From assembly GCA_031367345.1 (NCBI GenBank), contig JANLPR010000118.1, positions 62,001 to 126,000 on the forward strand: a stretch of 64,000 bases of DNA, given 5' to 3'. Positions 1-7,885 of this stretch are shown here, one piece after another. Position 1 is the first letter of the stretch, and each line of letters starts with the position of its first letter. The stretch comes from JADKIH01 sp031367345 (GTDB lineage Bacteria > Bacteroidota > Bacteroidia > AKYH767-A > 2013-40CM-41-45). The translations under genes and the position numbers were made by a program. Below the pieces are notes generated by a model that worked only from the letters and a program-made list of their open reading frames with translations, had not been told where the DNA came from and ran no database searches.

Positions 1-270
1 ATTAAGAAAAGTAATAGATTCATTGGTTGCAATACGATACAACCATGTAAAAAGCTGGGAGTCGCTTCTAAAATTCCCTAAGCCTTTCCACACTTTTATA
101 AAAACATTTTGAATTACATCATTGGCATCATCGTGGTCGATTACAATACGTCTGACATGCCAATACAGTTTTTTCTGGTATTTATTGACCAATAAATTAA
201 AAGCATAATGCCTGGTTCCTTCGTCCCGATATTTTTGGAGGAGTTCCTCGTCACTGAAATCTTCTACCAT
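1..270 (-). CDS. ECF-type RNA polymerase sigma factor, N-terminal part (cut by window edge)
   Basis: The gene reads leftward from an ATG at 270 and leaves the window at base 1, so only about 90 residues are visible. They show a sigma-70 region 2 in the usual order: an early helix with HYAFNLLVNKYQKKLYWHVR, then DHDDANDVIQNVFIKVWK (region 2.2, core RNA polymerase binding), then FTWLYRIATNES (regions 2.3/2.4, promoter melting and -10 recognition). The start sits 11 residues before region 2, which is typical of short ECF factors. ECF sigma factors direct RNA polymerase to stress or envelope promoters. Region 4 and any anti-sigma gene lie outside the window, so the regulon cannot be guessed. It is on the same strand as the transketolase genes to its right, 29 bases beyond the tktC stop. 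Confidence 0.9.
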   Translation of the reverse strand, partial: MVEDFSDEELLQKYRDEGTRHYAFNLLVNKYQKKLYWHVRRIVIDHDDANDVIQNVFIKVWKGLGNFRSDSQLFTWLYRIATNESITFLN

Positions 271-299
271 CTTTTAAATTTGGACTTGGGCAAAGTCAA

Positions 300-1271
300 C
301 TACATATTGACCAACTGATTTTTTCTCAACATCACTTTTTCAACAGCAGCGACAATGTTCTCTGCTTCTAATCCGTATTTTTTCATTAGTTGTTCCGGAG
401 TACCACTTTCACCAAAAGAATCATTTACTCCGACGTATTCCTGGGGAACGGGATGATGTTGAGCAAGTAGATGAGCAATAGAATCTCCTAAGCCTCCAAA
501 TACCTGATGTTCCTCTGCAGTAACAACACAATTAGTTTTACGGATACTTTTTAAGACCGCCTGAATGTCTAAAGGTTTAATTGTATGGATATTGATGATA
601 TCTGCCTCAATCCCTTTTTCTGCTAACATTTCACCTGCTTCAATTGCTTTCCACACTAAATGGCCAGTAGCAAAAATACTAACGTCAGCTCCTTCATTAA
701 AAGTTACAGCCTTCCCAATCTCAAATTTCTGATCAGCAGGAGTGAATATAGGAACAACAGGTCTACCGAAACGCAAATAAACAGGACCTTCGTATTCAGC
801 AATAGCAAGCGTCGCAGCCTTCGTTTGGTTGTAATCGCATGGGTTTATAACAACCATACCAGGCAGCATTTTCATCATTCCTAAGTCTTCTAAAATTTGA
901 TGCGTAGCACCATCTTCTCCAAGTGTAACACCTGCATGAGAGGCACATATTTTCACATTTTTTCCCGAGTACGCTATACTTTGTCTGATCTGATCATAAA
1001 CGCGACCGGTAGAAAAATTGGCAAATGTACCAGTGAAAGGAATCTTTCCGCCAATAGTCATACCTGCAGCAATGCCCATCATATTTGCTTCGGCAATTCC
1101 AATTTGAAAAAAACGATCAGGAAATTCCTTCTCAAATGCGTCCATCTTTAATGAGCCGGTAAGGTCGGCACACAATGCAACTACATTTGGATTGGTACGA
1201 CCTAGTTCAACCAACGCTGCACCAAATCCCGAACGTGTATCTTTTTTTTCAGTGTAAGGATATTTTTTCAT
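300..1271 (-). CDS. Transketolase, C-terminal subunit (split enzyme)
   Basis: This 323-residue protein is the second half of a transketolase, the thiamine-diphosphate enzyme that moves two-carbon ketol units in the pentose phosphate pathway. The pyrimidine-binding domain spans about residues 10-175: QIGIAEANMMG carries the conserved catalytic glutamate (E61) that activates the cofactor, followed by TGTFANFSTGR and the histidine-bearing segment GEDGATHQ. The C-terminal transketolase domain follows (about 190-310). There is no N-terminal cofactor-diphosphate domain. That domain is encoded by 2678-3523 on the same strand, and the two chains should assemble as a heteromer, as in other split transketolases. 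The two halves are normally adjacent, but here a VWA gene lies between them. The VWA stop lies only 12 bases upstream of this start, suggesting one transcript. Confidence 0.93.
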   Translation of the reverse strand: MKKYPYTEKKDTRSGFGAALVELGRTNPNVVALCADLTGSLKMDAFEKEFPDRFFQIGIAEANMMGIAAGMTIGGKIPFTGTFANFSTGRVYDQIRQSIAYSGKNVKICASHAGVTLGEDGATHQILEDLGMMKMLPGMVVINPCDYNQTKAATLAIAEYEGPVYLRFGRPVVPIFTPADQKFEIGKAVTFNEGADVSIFATGHLVWKAIEAGEMLAEKGIEADIINIHTIKPLDIQAVLKSIRKTNCVVTAEEHQVFGGLGDSIAHLLAQHHPVPQEYVGVNDSFGESGTPEQLMKKYGLEAENIVAAVEKVMLRKNQLVNM

Positions 1272-1283
1272 AGCTATTTTTTT

Positions 1284-2678
1284 TCAATTTAAAGGGACAA
1301 TACTTGATTCGCCTGACACAACTGAAAATTCTTTTTCAATTGTATAAAGGCTTTCTCTTGAATTTTTTGGTCTATAAATAACTTTGTATTTTCCCGGTTG
1401 TAAAATAATTGTTTGCTTTGGAACATTGCTATCCAAATTACAAACCCACTTCAACAATGATTTCTCATAGGTATAAATGCTTCCGAAACCTTGATTACTT
1501 GTTAGCAAAGTCAATATACCCGGATGAGGCACAGCTACAGTAGTCAGTTTTGATTGAGCAACATCTACATTATCCAAATTAATTCGTGGTAACGTTAAGA
1601 CCTCCAAATCATATTTACCTACAAGGTATTTATCGGTGCTATTCACGTCCTGAACATTCAATGTTATTAGGCTTCCTTTCAGTCGTATGATGCATTGCGT
1701 TTTTTTATATTCCGAAGGGCCATCGAATTTTACTAAGAGGTCACCTTGAGCAGCATCGATTCCAACTATTGTATGCTTTCCCGGCGTCAAGAAAATTGAA
1801 TCTTTAATTACAGGAGGAATAGTATGAACAACAATTTTATAAAAGGGGAGAGGATCTATTACCAATGTATCCGGATTACCTTTTGAGTTAATGGTATGGA
1901 TAAAATTATATTTGTCTAAGCCTGTAAACTTATCATAAAAGGTCATGTTTACGTTCGTCTCGGTCGGATTGTGATTTACGTCGAGTAAATTTACTTGCAG
2001 TGTCGTATTGTTGAGTGCTTGAGAAATAACAATATTCAAAGCATCTCTAAACATCGTTTCATTGGTTGCATCAAAATACCTTCCAACACATTCAAATGTT
2101 TTTTTAAGTAAATCATCCAATCCCAATCCAATGACAAATGGTTTTAAAAAAATTCCTTTTTTCTGAAGAGCTTGTGAGATTGCACAAGGGTCACCACCGC
2201 ATTCTTCAATGCCATCTGTAATTAAGATAATAATATTCCTAGAGGGAGATGATGGAAAATCATTAGCACACAATTCAAGTGATTTAGCAATAGGAGTAGT
2301 GCCACGCGGGATAATACTTTTCAAAACCTCTTGGATCCTCGAAATATTTCCTCTTGAAAAAGGGACTTCCAACTTACTATCATCACAATCTTGTGGAGGA
2401 AATGGTTTTTGATGACCATAGACCCTTAATGCTACCTCAATATCTCTAACATATCGCAAGCTATCCATTAGTTGAGTCATTAATCTCTTAGCCACATCGA
2501 TTTTAGTACCTGATTGCCATTTGCCATACATGGATTGAGAAGCATCAAATAAAAATTCAATACGTGTAAGTTGAGGCTTTTCATTTTTTTGCTGAGCAGA
2601 GCTATGATTGCAAAAAAGAAGAAGCCCAATAATAAAAGTAACGCTATGTAGTTTAAAATTTCTGATAAGAACGTAAAT
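1284..2678 (-). CDS. VWA-domain exported protein lying between the transketolase halves; start codon uncertain
   Basis: The first in-frame ATG is at 2531, but starting there would remove the first half of the metal-ion-dependent adhesion site. Reading upstream in frame gives EFLFDASQSM, a DxSxS MIDAS motif, and before it a hydrophobic stretch, FIIGLLLFCNHSSAQ, that looks like a signal peptide. The frame stays open to a stop near 2732 and contains no ATG, GTG or TTG. I place the start provisionally at an ATT (2678), which abuts the tktN stop; translational coupling, a rare start codon or a local sequence error are all possible. The VWA domain covers about the first 200 residues, with ITDGIEECGGDPC as a recognisable core segment. 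The remaining ~220 residues are beta-rich repeats of unknown role. VWA domains bind proteins through a divalent cation; the ligand is unknown. Confidence 0.75.
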   Translation of the reverse strand: MYVLIRNFKLHSVTFIIGLLLFCNHSSAQQKNEKPQLTRIEFLFDASQSMYGKWQSGTKIDVAKRLMTQLMDSLRYVRDIEVALRVYGHQKPFPPQDCDDSKLEVPFSRGNISRIQEVLKSIIPRGTTPIAKSLELCANDFPSSPSRNIIILITDGIEECGGDPCAISQALQKKGIFLKPFVIGLGLDDLLKKTFECVGRYFDATNETMFRDALNIVISQALNNTTLQVNLLDVNHNPTETNVNMTFYDKFTGLDKYNFIHTINSKGNPDTLVIDPLPFYKIVVHTIPPVIKDSIFLTPGKHTIVGIDAAQGDLLVKFDGPSEYKKTQCIIRLKGSLITLNVQDVNSTDKYLVGKYDLEVLTLPRINLDNVDVAQSKLTTVAVPHPGILTLLTSNQGFGSIYTYEKSLLKWVCNLDSNVPKQTIILQPGKYKVIYRPKNSRESLYTIEKEFSVVSGESSIVPLN

Positions 2679-3523
2679 TAAAAATCGCCTAATGTTTCTT
2701 CTAATTGCGCCAATGCTTTTTCTGTTTGCTCAGCATTAGGAGCTATACCATGCCATTTATGTGAGCCCATCATAAAATCAACACCTTGTCCCATTTCTGT
2801 TTTCATGAGAATACAAACAGGCTTTCCTTTACCGCATAGCGTTTTTGCTGTATCGAGCGTTTCAATAGTGCTTTGCATTTTGTTTCCATTCATCTCTAGT
2901 ACTGTCCAACCGAAGCTTTCAAATTTTGGTCGTAAATCACCATAAGGAAGTACGTGTTCTACTGAACCATCAATTTGTTGTAAGTTTACATCTACTGTAA
3001 CAATAATATTGTCAACTTTTTTTGCTCCGGCATACATAATCGCTTCCCAAATTTGACCTTCTTCCATTTCACCATCACCACATAGACAATAAACGAGATG
3101 ATTATCTTTCAACATTTTTTTTGAAAGTGCTGCGCCAATGGCAACACTGATACCTTGTCCTAAAGATCCGCTGGCTATACGTACACCGGGAAGCTTTTCA
3201 TGGGTTGTAGGATGACCCTGCAAGCGAGAATTAATTTTTCTGAAAGTATTTAATTCAGCAATCTCAAAATATCCTACTCTAGAAAGCACACTATAAAAGG
3301 CAGGAGAAATATGACCATTACTTAAAAAGAAAAGGTCTTCATTCACTCCGTCCATTTTAAACAGATCTGCTTGAATAGTCATTTGACGAAAGTAGAGTGC
3401 AACTAGAAAATCGGCACAGCCTAGAGACCCACCGGGGTGTCCTGAATTGGCTAAATGAACTTGACGAACGATATCACGCCTAACTTGAGAGGCAATTTTT
3501 TCTAATTCTTGAGTCGATTTCAT
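2678..3523 (-). CDS. Transketolase, N-terminal subunit (split enzyme)
   Basis: This 281-residue protein is the thiamine-diphosphate-binding half of transketolase. Visible hallmarks are HLANSGHPGGSLGCADFL near residues 23-40, LSNGHISPAFYS near 68-79, ASGSLGQGISVAIGAA near 118-132, and the diphosphate/Mg motif beginning GDGEMEEGQIWEA (149-161) and ending VDVNLQQIDG (177-186). I chose ATG 3523 because it gives the family N-terminus. An upstream ATG at 3616 would add 31 residues without homology. The partner subunit is at 300-1271, and the VWA gene between them starts at or inside the stop of this gene, so the three genes probably share a message. An inverted repeat at 3644-3659 lies 120 bases upstream of the start. 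Function call is firm; separation of the halves is the odd point. Confidence 0.93.
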   Translation of the reverse strand: MKSTQELEKIASQVRRDIVRQVHLANSGHPGGSLGCADFLVALYFRQMTIQADLFKMDGVNEDLFFLSNGHISPAFYSVLSRVGYFEIAELNTFRKINSRLQGHPTTHEKLPGVRIASGSLGQGISVAIGAALSKKMLKDNHLVYCLCGDGEMEEGQIWEAIMYAGAKKVDNIIVTVDVNLQQIDGSVEHVLPYGDLRPKFESFGWTVLEMNGNKMQSTIETLDTAKTLCGKGKPVCILMKTEMGQGVDFMMGSHKWHGIAPNAEQTEKALAQLEETLGDF

Positions 3524-3643
3524 AGATTTGTATTGAAATGAATTTGCCTTAAAAGTACAGTTATGAGATAAAATCACCCACTGCAAAATCAGTTTTTTAT
3601 CACTAAATATTAACAAAAAATAAACGAAAAAAAGAGGAATTAA

Positions 3644-3659
3644 TTGTTGACATCAACAA
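3644..3659. repeat. Short inverted repeat between hslR-like gene and transketolase N-subunit
   Basis: Two 7-base arms, TTGTTGA and TCAACAA, are separated by 2 bases. The repeat lies 12 bases beyond the stop of the S4-domain gene and 120 bases before the transketolase start, both on the minus strand. The near-absent loop argues against a terminator hairpin and fits a dimer-binding operator better. No regulator is identifiable from the window. Confidence 0.35.
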
Positions 3660-3670
3660 CAGCATGACTC

Positions 3671-4057
3671 TCAAAAATCAAAAAAATCATCCAATGCTCT
3701 CCGTTCTTGTTTGGTTGGTCTTCCGGTTCCCGGGTCTCGAAAAATACTTATCCTTGAAATGCGCGATTTATAGGCTTCAATATCAGCCTGCGGCGTAAGA
3801 TCCTCACAATATTCAGGTACCAATTTAGCCGCCATCCGATTACTTGAAATTTGTAGAACCTTCAAAGTTCGTGTTAAGCCGGTCCTTTTTACCTGAATAA
3901 TATCGTTTAATTTAATTGCTCTACTGGGTTTGGCCTGCTGATCATTTACTAAAATTTTCCCTTGTTCACAGGCAGTAGTGGCAAGAGAACGTGTTTTGTA
4001 CATCCGAACCGACCACAGCCATTTATCAAGTCGTACCTTACCATCCTCATTTTCCAT
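3671..4057 (-). CDS. hslR: S4-domain RNA-binding protein, Hsp15 (HslR) family
   Basis: The 128-residue protein opens with an S4 RNA-binding domain (residues about 7-60): VRLDKWLWSVRMYKTRSLAT, then GKILVND and KPSRAIKLNDIIQV, the usual alphaL fold. A basic, proline-containing tail, DPGTGRPTKQERRALDDF, follows and is typical of Hsp15-type proteins. In E. coli Hsp15 binds free 50S subunits that still carry a nascent chain and helps recycle them; that role is inferred here from family only. Length matches the family. It is transcribed on the minus strand ahead of the transketolase genes with a 147-base gap, so it is probably a separate unit. Confidence 0.88.
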   Translation of the reverse strand: MENEDGKVRLDKWLWSVRMYKTRSLATTACEQGKILVNDQQAKPSRAIKLNDIIQVKRTGLTRTLKVLQISSNRMAAKLVPEYCEDLTPQADIEAYKSRISRISIFRDPGTGRPTKQERRALDDFFDF

Positions 4058-4163
4058 ACTTACAAAGATAAGCAGAGGATGTAAATAAAATAAAGATTAT
4101 TTTAGCGACAGAAAAAGTTTCTTATTCATCGAAAAATAAGAATTGTCATTATAACAAAATTTT

Positions 4164-5189
4164 ATGCTAGCTGAAGAATACAATAAAAAATTTGCGCGTC
4201 GATTTGTGATCAGCGGAATAATAATTTGCTTAATCCTTTTTTATTTTACGCTTAAAATTTTTCTAGATGGTTTTTTAGGATCAATAATCCTATATGTTTT
4301 GTTTCGACCAATGATGAGAAAATTAGTTGAAGTGAAAAAATGGAGAAAATCATTAGCAGCTCTTTTGATTATCCTTGTAAGTTTTTTTATTGTCTTCGTG
4401 CCTGTATATTGGATTGCGTCTTTGATCATACCAAGAATTTATATTATATTTTCGAAAGGTTCTCTTTTAATGGAAAGCGTTTTAAAGGCTGATCAAAAAA
4501 TTGCTGATTTGACGAGTTTTCATTTGCTAACTGCGGACGCTATTTCTTCATTACAATCAGCAGCAACCGGAATGATAACAAATATTCTCGGAGAATCACT
4601 TAATATAATTACCGACCTGGCATTGTTGTATTTATTCTTTTATTATTTATTGACCAACACAGGAACAATCGAAAAATACTTAGAAAGAATTATCCCTTTT
4701 TCAAAAGATAAATTCGATCAATTTGCAAAAGAGCTAGAAGATCAAACCAAGAGTAATGCGATAGGCATTCCGTTGCTTGCTTTATGCCAAGGAATTTTTG
4801 CATCAGTAGGCTATTGGATATTTGGAATTCCTGAACCATTTTTCTGGGGCATCATGACAGGATTCTTTTCGCTACTGCCAATCTTAGGTTCGGCAATTAT
4901 TTGGATCCCTGCAGCACTCTATCAACTTTCATTAGGATTTACATGGCAAGCAATAGCCATTTCTGTTTATGGAATTGTTGTGATAGGTACAGTCGACAAT
5001 GTCTTTCGACTAGTATTCCAAAAAAAGTTTGCAGATGTACATCCATTAATTACCATCGTAGGATTGATTGTTGGGCTTCAACTTTTCGGCATTCCCGGAG
5101 TCATTTTTGGACCTTTACTCATCAGCTATTTTGTTCTGCTGGTAAAGATTTTTGTAAACGAGTTTCTAGAAGGGAAAACAGAAGAGTAA
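4164..5189 (+). CDS. AI-2E family (UPF0118) membrane permease
   Basis: The 341-residue protein has about eight hydrophobic segments. Two N-terminal segments surround the short ILYVLFRPMMRKL stretch, a third follows (LAALLIILVSFFIVFVPVYWI), then a soluble/amphipathic region (about 90-150), and a C-terminal cluster with GIMTGFFSLLPILGSAIIW, the most conserved segment of the family. A further block, VDNVFRLVFQKK, precedes the final helices IVGLIVGLQLFGIPGVIFGP. AI-2E proteins include the autoinducer-2 exporter TqsA and Na+/H+ antiporters, so the substrate cannot be told from sequence. It stands alone on the plus strand and ends one base before the stop of the convergent OstA-like gene. Confidence 0.88.
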   Translation: MLAEEYNKKFARRFVISGIIICLILFYFTLKIFLDGFLGSIILYVLFRPMMRKLVEVKKWRKSLAALLIILVSFFIVFVPVYWIASLIIPRIYIIFSKGSLLMESVLKADQKIADLTSFHLLTADAISSLQSAATGMITNILGESLNIITDLALLYLFFYYLLTNTGTIEKYLERIIPFSKDKFDQFAKELEDQTKSNAIGIPLLALCQGIFASVGYWIFGIPEPFFWGIMTGFFSLLPILGSAIIWIPAALYQLSLGFTWQAIAISVYGIVVIGTVDNVFRLVFQKKFADVHPLITIVGLIVGLQLFGIPGVIFGPLLISYFVLLVKIFVNEFLEGKTEE

Positions 5190-6761
5190 TCAGTCTTCTC
5201 TGCGAATAAAAATATCTTCTTTCTTTGTTGGTTTATTTTCTTCCAACCATTTAAAACCTTTCAGTCGAAGTTCATTTATAGCAAGCTCTTTGATTGGGAA
5301 TAACGTTCCATCCGGTTCATTAAGCAACGAAATTCCCTTGACTTTATTCTCGTCAACATAAATAATCAAGTCACTACATTCTGCTCTGTTCACACCAAAA
5401 TTTTTCTGCTTTTTATTTTTAGTATAATAAATAGTTTGACCGTTACCATTCACATCAATTCTAAAAAGTTTATTCTTGGAAAGAAATCCGATCATACTTT
5501 TACCTTTAATTTGATTGAATTGAAGAGAGTCTTTATTAACATTTTCTACACTGTCGGCTTTAGCAGCAATAAAAGAATTGCCATTTAAAAAAATGTGCGT
5601 AATTTCTGAATTAGCAACTTGCAATGAAATACTGTCAGCAAGTAATTGATTTGCACCCGACCAAATTATCGGAGAACGAAACAATCGAATAGTGGAATCT
5701 TTTGCAGCATAAACCAAAGAATCGCATGACCCTTGCAAATCGCTTTTGAATAATTTTACATGGTGAAAAGCGTAGATATCTTTCTTCTTATTAGCTGTAT
5801 CGTTCAGTTGATTCCCTATAGCTAGCAAAGTGTCACCATGCAAAAACAAAGAATCGTTGTCGACAAGTTGAGTCATGATGGCATGGCCAGTAACCCAACT
5901 ACTGTCTGTATTTTCGTGGTACTCGCCATAATCTCCACCAATTATTATTTTGTTAGTAGTATCGGTGATAGCAACATTTCCAAAAACTTTTCCAAGACCT
6001 TTTAACCTATCATAATAAACAGAATCCCCTTCGAGCTTTTGGTCTTTAGTTTGGAGATAAGAATTTTTCTTGAAATTGGATCTCTGTGAATCTGTATTAT
6101 ACCAACCACTTTCACAATAAATTAAATTCTCCTTTGATCGAATAAAAGTTGGACCGAGGAAGTAGGCTGTTTTGTTAAGTGTATTGTATTTCAACGTGTC
6201 GCAATTCATCGTATAGCGAGGATTGACTAAAAGAACATTTTTACGAAAAAAAAGATCGTGAGATTGGCTATAAAAATAACCTGTTTTAGAAGTCAATGTA
6301 TTTTGGCCATCCACAATATGTGCACTATCGTTGTAGAAGGCTATATCTTTTTCAAGGCTATAATCAATTTGACTCGTATTCAACGTCATTTTCCTATCCG
6401 ACATAATTACATTTTCAGTAACTCTGGCGTTCTTTGTATTTCCATCATAGTTCAGATGATTACCGGTAAGAGTTATCGAATCGCCTTGTGTAATACGAAT
6501 ATTATTAAAAGCTTCTAATCTATTTTCGTCACGGAAAAGGTAAGCGCTATCGCAGTACATCATAGCATTTTGATGTTTGAACACTACATTTCCTAAAAGC
6601 CTTGTTGCCTTAGCATTTACCGATTGATCAAATTCACTAACATCAGCATGTATTAATTCAATTTTCTCCGGCTTTTGTCCGCTGGAAAAAAAAGCAATAA
6701 ATACGAAAACACAAAGGAAACCGCAGAAGCGTATGGATCTTTTCACTTTCGAAAAATACAA
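5190..6761 (-). CDS. OstA-like exported protein (LPS-transport related, LptA/LptD N-domain type)
   Basis: This 523-residue protein has an N-terminal signal peptide (FCGFLCVFVFIAFFSSGQ) and then an OstA/LptA-type beta fold. Residues about 33-200 repeat the pattern 'structure - colour of gene product removed - reinstated' typical of the family: ATRLLGNVVFKHQNAMMYCD, GDSITLTGNHLNYDG, RKMTLNTSQIDYS and YFYSQSHDLFFRKNVLLV. Later repeats (GKVFGNVAITDTTN, LFLHGDTLLA, CDSLVYAAKDSTIRLF) extend the same beta-strand ladder. OstA-domain proteins bind lipid A and form a periplasmic bridge that carries lipopolysaccharide to the outer membrane. No C-terminal LptD barrel is visible, so this is a Bacteroidota OstA-like protein rather than LptD itself. 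The exact step is inferred. It faces the AI-2E gene tail to tail with no gap. Confidence 0.82.
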   Translation of the reverse strand: MYFSKVKRSIRFCGFLCVFVFIAFFSSGQKPEKIELIHADVSEFDQSVNAKATRLLGNVVFKHQNAMMYCDSAYLFRDENRLEAFNNIRITQGDSITLTGNHLNYDGNTKNARVTENVIMSDRKMTLNTSQIDYSLEKDIAFYNDSAHIVDGQNTLTSKTGYFYSQSHDLFFRKNVLLVNPRYTMNCDTLKYNTLNKTAYFLGPTFIRSKENLIYCESGWYNTDSQRSNFKKNSYLQTKDQKLEGDSVYYDRLKGLGKVFGNVAITDTTNKIIIGGDYGEYHENTDSSWVTGHAIMTQLVDNDSLFLHGDTLLAIGNQLNDTANKKKDIYAFHHVKLFKSDLQGSCDSLVYAAKDSTIRLFRSPIIWSGANQLLADSISLQVANSEITHIFLNGNSFIAAKADSVENVNKDSLQFNQIKGKSMIGFLSKNKLFRIDVNGNGQTIYYTKNKKQKNFGVNRAECSDLIIYVDENKVKGISLLNEPDGTLFPIKELAINELRLKGFKWLEENKPTKKEDIFIRRED

Positions 6762-6802
6762 AAAAGAGTGGAGTTATTAAGAAGAATTACGGGACGAGCA
6801 GA

Positions 6803-7795
6803 TTAACGCGAAGCCATAAAATCCCACACCTGACTACTTACTTTGGAAAGCACTTGTTTCAACTCATCTTGCTTTGTTCCTTTTGTCATTACAGTAATAA
6901 GATATGGTTTATTATTGCAATACACAATACCGGTTTCATGCAATTGTTGTTCGGTTGGAGTAAACTTCTCACCAAATTTGTGAGCAATTTCCACTCCTTT
7001 AGGTAAAGATTTTTCAATACCATCGTGGAATTTACTTTTAGACAATAGTGTCATTGCATATTCTGAGTTGTCCGAACTTAAAATACCAGAGTTATAAATA
7101 AGACGTAAAAGGCGACTAACCTGTATGGCATTTAAAGGGTAATCTGCTTGATAAATAGATGGTATTTCAAGATTGATACCTTTCAGAATTGTAAAATAGG
7201 TAGTAAAATCCATTGTTGAATTTAACAAAGCAGTCGCATCGTTATTTGAATCAGTAATCATTCTCGAAAGCAATTCTTTTACAGAATAATATTTTCCTTC
7301 TTGTAACTCCTCTACGACAATAGATTGAGTTGGAAGTTCTGAAATATGAGTAGAAAATTTTATTTTTTTGTTTAAAAGGCTTGGGTCACGTTCAGATTCT
7401 TTCAAAAATGTAATCAACGTCATGATTTTCATAACACTTCCCGGACTATATTTTTCATCGGGATTGATAGCAAACCATTTACCTTTATTAAACTCCCTAA
7501 CATACACCGAAACGGAAGTGATTGCTCCGCTACTCTTCTCAAGTGAAATAAAGTTGTCGATTGAGCTTTTAAGTTCCAAAAACATTGGATCTTCTTCCTT
7601 TGTATCAGTCATTAAAAGAGGCGCAACATACTTGTAAGAATTGTCGCGCATCAAATCGATGTCACAATTATTTTTGCTTTCGATTTTCTCTATTACTTTT
7701 ACAGGGTGTAAACTAATGTAAAAAAGTACCCCTGTAAAAATGATTACCGTTACTAAGAGATAGGCTAACGGAATTCGTTTGGATAAAAATGTCAT
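6803..7795 (-). CDS. Class A beta-lactamase-fold serine hydrolase, membrane anchored
   Basis: With the start at ATG 7795 the protein is 330 residues with one N-terminal transmembrane segment (LAYLLVTVIIFTGVLFYI), so the catalytic domain is probably periplasmic. The active-site SxxK is S120-V-M-K123 in YSPGSVMKIM. The second motif is S183-N-N185 (ITDSNNDA), equivalent to SDN. The third motif is K273-F-G275 where KTG would be expected. The enzyme fold is that of class A beta-lactamases and related D,D-peptidases. The KFG change and lack of a clear omega-loop motif mean I would not call it an antibiotic-resistance enzyme; a peptidoglycan hydrolase or esterase role is equally likely. An ATG at 7840 is also in frame but adds a polar tail before the membrane segment and would overlap the divergent priA start. 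Confidence 0.85.
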   Translation of the reverse strand: MTFLSKRIPLAYLLVTVIIFTGVLFYISLHPVKVIEKIESKNNCDIDLMRDNSYKYVAPLLMTDTKEEDPMFLELKSSIDNFISLEKSSGAITSVSVYVREFNKGKWFAINPDEKYSPGSVMKIMTLITFLKESERDPSLLNKKIKFSTHISELPTQSIVVEELQEGKYYSVKELLSRMITDSNNDATALLNSTMDFTTYFTILKGINLEIPSIYQADYPLNAIQVSRLLRLIYNSGILSSDNSEYAMTLLSKSKFHDGIEKSLPKGVEIAHKFGEKFTPTEQQLHETGIVYCNNKPYLITVMTKGTKQDELKQVLSKVSSQVWDFMASR

Positions 7796-7885
7796 TTGAT
7801 TTAAAAGATGGACGTAAAAATACTTCTTTTTTTCATACATCGCAAAGCGCTATTATTAATTCATACTTATTACAAACTCTCCAAA

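Noticed and set aside
3524..3616. Upstream ATG extension of the transketolase N-subunit
   Set aside because: The extra 31 residues are hydrophobic and Asn/Ser-rich with no match to the family; ATG 3523 gives the normal N-terminus.
7808..7885. Upstream ATG extension of priA
   Set aside because: It adds 26 residues unlike PriA and leaves only 12 bases to the divergent gene, so GTG 7886 is preferred, though not proven.
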